Part shown: one piece after another, positions 25,115-31,902 of the stretch | How the letters are laid out: every line of letters begins with the position of its first letter | Position numbering within the stretch: the stretch's first letter is position 1 | Source of the DNA: Nocardioides caeni | GTDB lineage: Bacteria; Actinomycetota; Actinomycetes; Propionibacteriales; Nocardioidaceae | Length of the DNA: 64,000 bases | Reading direction: 5' to 3' | NCBI RefSeq assembly: GCF_004912195.1 | Contig: NZ_STGW01000011.1 | Span: 261 to 64,260 of the forward strand | The notes under the pieces: model-generated | Told to the model about the DNA's origin: nothing | The model's database searches: none | Seen by the model: only the letters and a program-made list of their open reading frames with translations | Made by a program: the position numbers and the translations under genes

Positions 25115-26035
25115 TCACCAGGTGACGGCGTCGCAGGCGGCGGAGCGGTGCCCCTCGACCTGGAGGGTGGCGTGCTCGATCGCGTGCTCGTCGCGGAGCA
25201 CGGCCTGGCCGGCGACGAGGGCAGCATCGGCGTCGGCGCCCTCGGCGAGCACCAGGTGGGCGGTGGCGACGTGCATGCCGGAGGTGAGCGTCCACACGTG
25301 CAGGTCGTGCACGTCGCAGACGCCGGGCACCGCGGCGAGCGCGCCGGTGACCGCGTCGATGTCGACCCCGACGGGGACGTGCTGGCCGAGGACCGCGAGC
25401 ACCTCCCGTCCGAGCATCACCGCCCGCACCGCGACGAAGGCGCCGATGGCGAAGGCGACCGCGGTGTCCCACCAGCCGTCGCCGGTCGTGCTGACGAGGA
25501 CACCGGCGACCAGGACCCCGACACTGCCCGCCGTGTCGGCGACGACCTCGAGATAGGCGCCCCTGACGTTGAGCGAGTCCTTGGCACCGGCGCGCAGGAG
25601 CAGCAGCGCGATCAGGTTGACCACCAGGCCGAGGCCGCCGACCAGCAGCATCGGACCGGCGTCGACGTGCGGCTCGGCCCCGATGCGCCGCACGGCCTCG
25701 AGGACGACGTACGCCGAGACACCCAGCATCAACAGGACGGCGAGTCCGGAGGCGAACACCTCGGCGCGATAGGAGCCATACGTACGACGCCCGGTGCTGT
25801 CCGCTCGGGTGGCGATCTTGGTGGCGACGAGCGCGGCGCCGAGTGCGACGACGTCGGCGGCCATGTGGCCGGCGTCCGAGATCAGCGCGAGGGAGCCGCT
25901 GAGGATGCCGGTGACGAGCTCGACCACGAAGAAGACCGCGATGAGCGCGAACGAGCACGCCAGCCGCCACCGGTGCCGGGCACCGGCGTGTGCCGGGGAT
26001 GCCCCCTGGTGGCCGTGTCCGTGTCCGACACCCAT
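25115..26035 (-). CDS. Cation diffusion facilitator (zinc/cobalt/cadmium efflux)
   Basis: A 306-residue CDF transporter. The N-terminus is His-rich (MGVGHGHGHQG). Six transmembrane helices follow, with HxxxD metal sites in ISDAGHMAADVVAL (TM2) and VVADTAGSVGVLVAGV (TM5, Asp plus Gly where other members carry His-x3-Asp). A cytosolic CTD with VHDLHVWTLTSGMHVATAHL ends the protein. It exports divalent metals against protons. It is monocistronic and convergent with the LysE gene. No metalloregulator gene is adjacent. Confidence 0.9.
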   Translation of the reverse strand: MGVGHGHGHQGASPAHAGARHRWRLACSFALIAVFFVVELVTGILSGSLALISDAGHMAADVVALGAALVATKIATRADSTGRRTYGSYRAEVFASGLAVLLMLGVSAYVVLEAVRRIGAEPHVDAGPMLLVGGLGLVVNLIALLLLRAGAKDSLNVRGAYLEVVADTAGSVGVLVAGVLVSTTGDGWWDTAVAFAIGAFVAVRAVMLGREVLAVLGQHVPVGVDIDAVTGALAAVPGVCDVHDLHVWTLTSGMHVATAHLVLAEGADADAALVAGQAVLRDEHAIEHATLQVEGHRSAACDAVTW

Positions 26036-26234
26036 GTCCGATCCGCCTCTCCGCGGCTTCCGGGCCGTGCCGGCCCGCCGGTCGCCACGCTACCGGCGCC
26101 CGGCGGCACCGCGGCGGTGACGATGACAACACCCGCCCGAGCCCCTCAGGGACGGCGTTTCGGTACCGATGAGACTCCGGAGGTGGGATCGTCGTACCTC
26201 AGCGGGCGATGCCCGACCGCGACCAGGAGACGAG

Positions 26235-28079
26235 ATGGACCGGAACGCCGGCACGCCGCCGACGCAGCCGACGCGCCTGCACGGGCTCGTGGGGCGTGCC
26301 GGACTGCCCGGCTTGGTCGCGGGCACCCTGTCCCTCCTCGTCGTGCTGGCGATGCTGGGCTATCTGGCCCTGATCCTCCAGCCCCGGCTCGCCGATCTCC
26401 GGCAGGGCCAGCAGGCGGCCCGCGACAGCAATGTGGCGATGCTCGACCAGGAGACCGGCGTCCGGGGCTACCTCACCACCGGCGAGCAGGAGTTCCTGGA
26501 GCCCTATGAGGGCGGTCTGGCCACGGTCAAGGAGGTGGAGGACGACCTCGTCGAGTCGTTGCGCGCCCATCCCGACCTGGTGACCGCGGCGATCCACAGC
26601 ATCACCACGGCCCACGAGTGGCAGACCCAGTGGGCCGTGCCGGCGGTCGGCACGGGCCCCGGTGGAACCGAGGCCGATCAGGACGGCGACGGCACCCTCG
26701 ACGCCGCCGAGACTGCGGCGTTCCTGCAGACGGGCAAGGACCTCTTCGACGCCTACCGGGTGGAGGACGAGGCCCTGCGCGAGGACATCAAGGCCGAGAT
26801 CCGCGACACCGAGGGCAATATCGTGGTGACACTGGTGGTCGGCGGCGGCATCCTGCTGGTCCTCGGGGTCGGCTCGATCGCCGGCCTGGTGCGGAGCCGA
26901 CGGCGGCTGCAGCAACTCGTCGTCGCGCCCATCGACGACCTCACCGCCACCGTCGACCGGGTCCGTCGCGGCGACCTGACGTCGGCGACGACGCCGAACT
27001 CCGGCGTCGTGGAGATCGCCGCGCTGTCCGACGGCGTCTCGGCGATGACCGTGTCGCTGGCCGAGCGGGCCGAAGCGGCCGAGCGCCGCGAGCGGGAGCT
27101 GGCTCACCGTGGCGCGCGGCTCGAGCGGGTCCTCGAGCTCAGCCGCGACCTCAACGAGTCGCTGAGCCTGCGCTACACCACGCTGCGCCTGGTCAACGCC
27201 GTCCGCGACCTGGCCGGCGCCGCCCGCGCCGAGCTGTGGCTGCAGCGCGACGGCGGGCAGGAGCTGGTCCTCTTCGAGACCTCGGAGGACGCCGGACTGC
27301 GGCGCGGACCGCAGGGCGGCGACGGACCCGAGGTGGTCGAGTTCGGCGCCGGCCCGATCGGGCGGGCCGCCCGCTACGGCCGGGCGCTGCCGCTCGACGA
27401 GATGAGTACGTCGGACGGGGAGACCTCGAGCGGCGTCGCGATCCCGATGGTGGTGGGTGCCCGGGTCGTGGCGGTGGTCGCCATCGTCGGCAAGGACGAG
27501 GAGGCGCTCGACCTGAGCCTGCTGGACGGCCTGCTGCTGCAGGGCGCCTCGGCGATCCAGGCCGCCCAGCTGCACACCGAGGTCGAGGAGATGTCGCGCC
27601 GCGACGCCCTCACCGGTCTGGCCAACCGCCGCCAGTTCGACGCCGACCTGCTCAACGAGGTCGAGCGCGCCCACCGCTACGGCCGTCCGCTGGCGCTCGT
27701 GATGATCGACCTCGACCACTTCAAGCGGATCAACGACGTCTACGGTCACCGCCGCGGCGACGAGGTGCTCCAGGACGTCGCCGGCCTGATGACGACCGGC
27801 CTGCGCGAGATCGACCACTGCTACCGCTACGGCGGCGAGGAGCTGTGCGTCCTGATGCCCGAGTGTTCGGTCGAGGAGGCCCGCGAGGCCGCCGATCGGA
27901 TCAGGGAGCGGGTCGCGACCAGCTTCCCCTGGGCGATCCAGTCACCGGTCACCCTCTCCGCCGGCGTCGCCGGCCTGCAGGAGGGCGTCGACCCGGCAGC
28001 CCTCGTCGGGACCGCCGACCAGGCGCTCTATGCCGCCAAGCACGCCGGCCGCAACCAGGTCCACGTCGCCGGCCCCTGA
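26235..28079 (+). CDS. Membrane-bound diguanylate cyclase with CHASE3, HAMP and GAF domains
   Basis: A 614-residue signalling protein. TM1 is at residues 25-50. A CHASE3 periplasmic domain carries DQETGVRGYLTTGEQEFLEP. TM2 is near residues 198-220. A HAMP segment (VAPIDDLTATVDRVRRGDL) follows, then a GAF domain (residues 300-440) and a GGDEF domain with GGEEL at 533-537, so it should make cyclic di-GMP. The RxxD inhibitory site was not found at the usual distance. The ATG at 26235 is supported by AGGAGA and the membrane segment right after; an upstream frame exists but lacks support. It ends in a hairpin repeat shared with two other places. Confidence 0.93.
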   Translation: MDRNAGTPPTQPTRLHGLVGRAGLPGLVAGTLSLLVVLAMLGYLALILQPRLADLRQGQQAARDSNVAMLDQETGVRGYLTTGEQEFLEPYEGGLATVKEVEDDLVESLRAHPDLVTAAIHSITTAHEWQTQWAVPAVGTGPGGTEADQDGDGTLDAAETAAFLQTGKDLFDAYRVEDEALREDIKAEIRDTEGNIVVTLVVGGGILLVLGVGSIAGLVRSRRRLQQLVVAPIDDLTATVDRVRRGDLTSATTPNSGVVEIAALSDGVSAMTVSLAERAEAAERRERELAHRGARLERVLELSRDLNESLSLRYTTLRLVNAVRDLAGAARAELWLQRDGGQELVLFETSEDAGLRRGPQGGDGPEVVEFGAGPIGRAARYGRALPLDEMSTSDGETSSGVAIPMVVGARVVAVVAIVGKDEEALDLSLLDGLLLQGASAIQAAQLHTEVEEMSRRDALTGLANRRQFDADLLNEVERAHRYGRPLALVMIDLDHFKRINDVYGHRRGDEVLQDVAGLMTTGLREIDHCYRYGGEELCVLMPECSVEEAREAADRIRERVATSFPWAIQSPVTLSAGVAGLQEGVDPAALVGTADQALYAAKHAGRNQVHVAGP

Positions 28080-28083
28080 GCAT

Positions 28084-28143
28084 CGTCCCGTGCGGATCTG
28101 TCGTGGATCTCGACCGGCGACGACCGAACTGCACGGGACGACG
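28084..28143. repeat. CGTCCCGTGC hairpin repeat, copy A
   Basis: CGTCCCGTGC (28084-28093) pairs with GCACGGGACG (28131-28140). The element is shared with 35348-35410 and 63632-63694. It lies between convergent genes and could act as a terminator or be a dispersed palindrome. Confidence 0.65.
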
Positions 28144-28155
28144 GGCTAGCTGTAC

Positions 28156-28797
28156 CTAGGAGCGGAGCATCGGGACCAGGTAGCGGCGGGCGATGTCGGC
28201 GAGCTGGTCGCCGTCGTCGAGGTCGACGTGCGGGCTCGGCGTCATCAGCAGGGAGCCGGAGATACGGACCATCAGGTCGGCGACGACGTCGACGTCCACG
28301 TCGGCACCGACGTGGCCGGCGTCCTGCTCACGGCGCAGCTGACCGGCGAGGAACTGCGACACCATGACCATCGTGCGACCGCCCTCGCCGAGGATCGTCG
28401 GGACGACCAGCTGGGGATCGGCCGTCATCAGGCCGCGGATGAGCGGGTTGTTGCGGATGGCTGTCATCGAGCCGACGAACCCGACGGCGACCCGGTCCTC
28501 GACGGTGTGCGCGGAGGAGATCGCGGCGAGGAACTGGTTGAAGTAGGCGCGGAACTCGCGGAAGACGACCTGCTCGACCAGCGCCTCCTTGGACTCGAGG
28601 CGGCGATAGACCGTGATCCGCGAGAGTCCGGCGGCTCGGGCGACGTCCTCCATCGTGGTGCGGGCAAAGCCCTGGCGGGCGAAGAGGTCGCGGGCGGCGT
28701 CGAGCACCTCCGCGTGGGGGTCGTCCTCGGCAGGACCGGCCGCGGCCGTGAAGGCCCGCTCGATGAGCGAGGAGGGATCCTCGGCGGCCGACGTCAT
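28156..28797 (-). CDS. TetR family transcriptional regulator (partner of DUF2236 copy 3)
   Basis: A 213-residue TetR. The HTH at residues 28-72 reads AEVLDAARDLFARQGFARTT, then MEDVARAAGLSRITVYRRLE, and the Tyr-Arg finish is normal. The C-terminal domain is helical with VDVDVVADLMVRISGSLLMT. It should bind the large dyad at 28865-28901 in the divergent promoter of the DUF2236 gene. Start 28797 (ATG). The 3' end faces hairpin copy A. Confidence 0.9.
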   Translation of the reverse strand: MTSAAEDPSSLIERAFTAAAGPAEDDPHAEVLDAARDLFARQGFARTTMEDVARAAGLSRITVYRRLESKEALVEQVVFREFRAYFNQFLAAISSAHTVEDRVAVGFVGSMTAIRNNPLIRGLMTADPQLVVPTILGEGGRTMVMVSQFLAGQLRREQDAGHVGADVDVDVVADLMVRISGSLLMTPSPHVDLDDGDQLADIARRYLVPMLRS

Positions 28798-28864
28798 GAC
28801 CCCATCCTCTCGCGTCGGCGGTCACGCCCGTGCACCGCGGGGGGTTGTGACCCGGACCACAGTC

Positions 28865-28901
28865 ATGATACACAGATACACACAACGTATCTGCGTATCA
28901 T
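28865..28901. promoter_or_regulatory. Long dyad operator between TetR and DUF2236 copy 3
   Basis: ATGATACACAGATAC (28865-28879), a seven-base spacer, then GTATCTGCGTATCAT (28887-28901). The arms are 15-bp inverted repeats with one mismatch. Each arm itself contains two GATAC-type half units, so it may bind two TetR dimers, as QacR does. It lies 22 bases upstream of the DUF2236 ATG. Confidence 0.7.
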
Positions 28902-28923
28902 CTGACGACCTAGGGGTCCACGA

Positions 28924-30135
28924 ATGACGTCACTCAGCAGGCGCGGCATGCTCCTCGGGGGCAGTGCCCTGGGCGCGGTCGGAGCGATGGGCGTCGTCGC
29001 GCCCGAGGCCTGGAGCTGGTCGCCGACCGGCTCCGTCATCGGCACCGGCACGGGCGCCGACCCGCACTGGGTGTGGGACGCCAAGGCCGACCCGCTCGTC
29101 GCCTCGCTCTTCGAGCGCGGCGAGATCGACCGGGTCAACGAGCTCCTCGCCGGCTGGACCCACAACGACCAGCCGCTGCCGGCCGGTCTCCCCGAGGACC
29201 TCCGGGTGTTCCTGGAGGAGGAGCGGCAGCTCCCGTCGTGGGCCGACCAGACCAAGCTCAACCGCGTCTTCAGCTTCTATGAGCGCCGTGGGCTCTATCT
29301 TGGCGTCCTCTACGGGCTGGGCAGCGGGATGATGAGCACGGTCATCCCGCGCGAGGCCAAGGCGGTCTACTACTCCGCCGGCGGCGCGGACATGAAGGAC
29401 CGCATCGCCAAGACCGCCAAGCTCGGCTATGACATCGGCGCGCAGAACGCCTTCGGCCCCGGCGGGCAGATGGTCGTGACCTGTCTCAAGACCCGCCTGA
29501 CCCATGCCGCCGTACGCCACCTCCTGCCGGCATCGGGCCACTGGCGCGCCTCGGCGGAGGAGGAGCTGCCGATCAGCCAGGCCGACATCATGGTCACCTG
29601 GCACAGCCTGGCGACCTTCAGCATGAACAAGCTGACCGCGTGGAACGTGCCGATCTCCAGCTCCGACTCGGCCGCCTTCCTGCACCTGTGGCAGATCACG
29701 GCGCACATGCTCGGCGTCGACGACGAATACATCCCGGCCACGTGGAGCTCCGCCAACGCCCAGTCGCGGCAGGTGCTCGACCCGATCCTGGCGCCCACGC
29801 CCGAGGGCATCGAGCTGGCGCACATCCTGCTCAACCTCGCCAGCGAATACGACGGCGGGCTCACCAAGCCGATGCTGCAGTCGTTCACGCGCTACTGCCT
29901 CGGCGACCAGATCGCCAACTGGCTGCAGATCCCCCGGCAACCGACCGACGCGATGGTCAGCACCGGCTGGCCACCCTTCGTCGCGGCTCGCGAGGCCGGT
30001 CTGTGGTTCCCGTTCGTGCCGCAGGGCTACTGGTTGTTCGACGAGTTCATCCGTCTCGCCGTGCTGTTCTTCCTCGGCGAGGGCGAGACCGTCAACATCA
30101 CCATCCCGACGGGCAACAACCCCAACTACGGCTGA
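28924..30135 (+). CDS. Tat-exported DUF2236 protein, latex-clearing-protein-like oxygenase (copy 3 of 3)
   Basis: A 403-residue protein of the DUF2236/Lcp type. A twin-arginine signal (SLSRRGMLLGGSALGA) shows export in folded form, as for latex-clearing proteins. The core has FYERRGLYLGVLYGLGSGMM, then LKTRLTHAAVRHLLP (Lys189, Thr190, His194) and TWHSLATF (His227), reminiscent of the heme-site residues of Lcp, the rubber-cleaving b-type cytochrome. The natural substrate could be polyisoprene or another unsaturated lipid; this cannot be decided from sequence. AGGGG lies upstream of the ATG. A TetR gene is divergent, with a 37-bp dyad between. Its end is 16 bases from the end of the ABC permease gene on the other strand. 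Confidence 0.85.
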   Translation: MTSLSRRGMLLGGSALGAVGAMGVVAPEAWSWSPTGSVIGTGTGADPHWVWDAKADPLVASLFERGEIDRVNELLAGWTHNDQPLPAGLPEDLRVFLEEERQLPSWADQTKLNRVFSFYERRGLYLGVLYGLGSGMMSTVIPREAKAVYYSAGGADMKDRIAKTAKLGYDIGAQNAFGPGGQMVVTCLKTRLTHAAVRHLLPASGHWRASAEEELPISQADIMVTWHSLATFSMNKLTAWNVPISSSDSAAFLHLWQITAHMLGVDDEYIPATWSSANAQSRQVLDPILAPTPEGIELAHILLNLASEYDGGLTKPMLQSFTRYCLGDQIANWLQIPRQPTDAMVSTGWPPFVAAREAGLWFPFVPQGYWLFDEFIRLAVLFFLGEGETVNITIPTGNNPNYG

Positions 30136-30151
30136 GCCGGTCCGGCGTCGG

Positions 30152-30967
30152 TCAGCGGTCGGCGTCGGATCGCAGCAGTCGCGCCCACCCGAGCGCGAGC
30201 GCCGCGAGGGCCCACCCGGCCAGGATCATCCGCGCGTCCGCGGTGGAGTGGCCGGCCGGGCCCTCGCCGACCACGAGCTGGATGGCGCTGGTGCCGGGCA
30301 GCACGTCGGCGACCTGCTGGGCCCACGCGAAGGGGAAGTTGCCCAGCAGCAGGGGCAGGACGAGCATCAGCGCCAGGGCGGCGACCACCGCGCCCGCGGT
30401 GCTGCGCAGCAGCAGGCCGAGCCCGATCGCGAGGAGTGCACCGGAGGCGTCGACGTAGGCCACCGCCAGCAGGGTGTCTGTCCCCTCGTCGACCGAAAGG
30501 GCGAGCTGTCCCGCCATCGCATGGAGCACCACGCCGGCGAGGAGGGCGAGGGCGACGCCGAGCACGGTCGTCGTCACCGCCACCACACCGGTGCGCGCCG
30601 TGAGCAGGACGGCGCGGCGCGGCGTCCACTGCAGGGTCGGCACGATCCCTCCCGTGGCGTGATCGGCGGTGGTGCTGACGGCCGCCGTCGCCAACAGCAC
30701 GAAGAGGCCCAGCAGCGCCATGATCTGCGCGCCCTCCCACACGGTCTCGCCGGGCCGGGTCTGGCCGACGCCGCGGGCGTCGTGGCCCGCCAGCAGGGCC
30801 ATCGCGGTCGTGCCGAGCAGAGCGGCCGCGGCGAACAGCCACGTCGTGCGCACGGTCCACAGCCGCTGCCACTCCGCGCGCAGCGTCCGCGCCAGGACGG
30901 TCGGGCTGGACGGGGTGGTCGGGGTGGACGGGTCGGCAGGCGCGGCGGTGGTGCTCGGGCTGGTCAC
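30152..30967 (-). CDS. ABC transporter permease (ABC-2 type)
   Basis: A 271-residue membrane protein with six transmembrane segments and a Pro/Ser/Thr-rich N-terminus. The cytosolic LARTLRAEWQRLWTVRTTW lead-in and TADHATGGIVPTLQWTPRR coupling helix are typical of ABC-2 permeases paired with NatA/DrrA-like ATPases. It is the last of four genes coupled by overlaps: its GTG at 30967 overlaps the ATPase stop (GTGA). It may export a drug or lipid, or govern an antimicrobial response, given the two-component genes upstream. Substrate unknown. Confidence 0.85.
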   Translation of the reverse strand: MTSPSTTAAPADPSTPTTPSSPTVLARTLRAEWQRLWTVRTTWLFAAAALLGTTAMALLAGHDARGVGQTRPGETVWEGAQIMALLGLFVLLATAAVSTTADHATGGIVPTLQWTPRRAVLLTARTGVVAVTTTVLGVALALLAGVVLHAMAGQLALSVDEGTDTLLAVAYVDASGALLAIGLGLLLRSTAGAVVAALALMLVLPLLLGNFPFAWAQQVADVLPGTSAIQLVVGEGPAGHSTADARMILAGWALAALALGWARLLRSDADR

Positions 30968-31902
30968 GAGGCGGCTCCTGCGGTGGCGGTGATGGTCGTG
31001 GTGCGGCCGGCGTACTCCGCCGCACCCTCGGTCAGTTGGACGTAGGCGCGCTCGAGCGACTGCTCGACGTCGCTGAGGTGGTGCACGGCGATGCCCAGCG
31101 CATGGGCGCGATCGCCGACCGCGGGGGCGGCGAGACCGGTCACCTCGAGCTCGTCGGGCCCCGATCGGGTCACGTCGTCGGCGTCCGCGGCGAGGGCGAC
31201 GGAGAGCCGGTCGGGGTCGGGGGTGCGGACCCGCACCCGGGCGCCACCCAGGCCGCGCAGCATCTCCGCGACGGAGACGTCGGCGACCAGCCGGCCGCGG
31301 CCGATGACCACCACCTGGTCGGCCACCAGCTGCATCTCGCTCATCAGGTGGCTCGAGACCAGGACCGTGCGGCCCTCGTCGGCGAAGCCGCGCAACAGGT
31401 CCCTGATCCAGCGCACCCCGTCGACGTCGAGCCCGTTGACCGGCTCGTCGAAGACCAGCACCTCCGGATCGCCGAGGAGCGCCGCGGCGATCCCGAGCCG
31501 CTGGCGCATGCCCAGCGAGTAGCCCTTGATCCGCCGCTGCCCGGCAGCAGCCAGGCCGACCCGGTCCAGCACCTCGTCCACCCGGCGCCGGGGCAGCCCG
31601 TGGGTGGTGGCCGCGACCCGCAGGTGGCCACGCCCGGTGCGTCCCGGATGCATCGCGTCGGCGTCGAGCAGCGCGCCCACCACGTGCAGCGGCGCGGCCA
31701 GGCCCGCGCAGCGACGCCCCGCGACCAGGGCCTCGCCCGAGGTCGGCCGGTCCAGGCCCAGGACCATCCGCAGGGTGGTGGACTTCCCGGCGCCGTTGGG
31801 GCCGAGGAAGCCGGTCACCTTGCCCGGCTCGACGGTGAAGCTCAGGTCGTCGACCGCGCGGACGGCGCCGTAGTCCTTGGTCAGGTGGCTCACGGTGATC
31901 AT
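30964..31902 (-). CDS. ABC transporter ATP-binding protein
   Basis: A 312-residue nucleotide-binding subunit. Walker A is GPNGAGKST (residues 34-42). The signature GYSLGMRQRLGIA takes the LSGGQ position, Walker B is VLVFDEPVNGLD, and the switch His is in SSHLMSE. The C-terminal 90 residues form a regulatory extension. It powers the permease encoded next. Its ATG at 31902 has GAGGAGG upstream and overlaps the end of the histidine kinase gene, so it is coupled to sensor expression. Full length, unlike the ABC ATPase at 51.5 kb. Confidence 0.93.
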   Translation of the reverse strand: MITVSHLTKDYGAVRAVDDLSFTVEPGKVTGFLGPNGAGKSTTLRMVLGLDRPTSGEALVAGRRCAGLAAPLHVVGALLDADAMHPGRTGRGHLRVAATTHGLPRRRVDEVLDRVGLAAAGQRRIKGYSLGMRQRLGIAAALLGDPEVLVFDEPVNGLDVDGVRWIRDLLRGFADEGRTVLVSSHLMSEMQLVADQVVVIGRGRLVADVSVAEMLRGLGGARVRVRTPDPDRLSVALAADADDVTRSGPDELEVTGLAAPAVGDRAHALGIAVHHLSDVEQSLERAYVQLTEGAAEYAGRTTTITATAGAAS

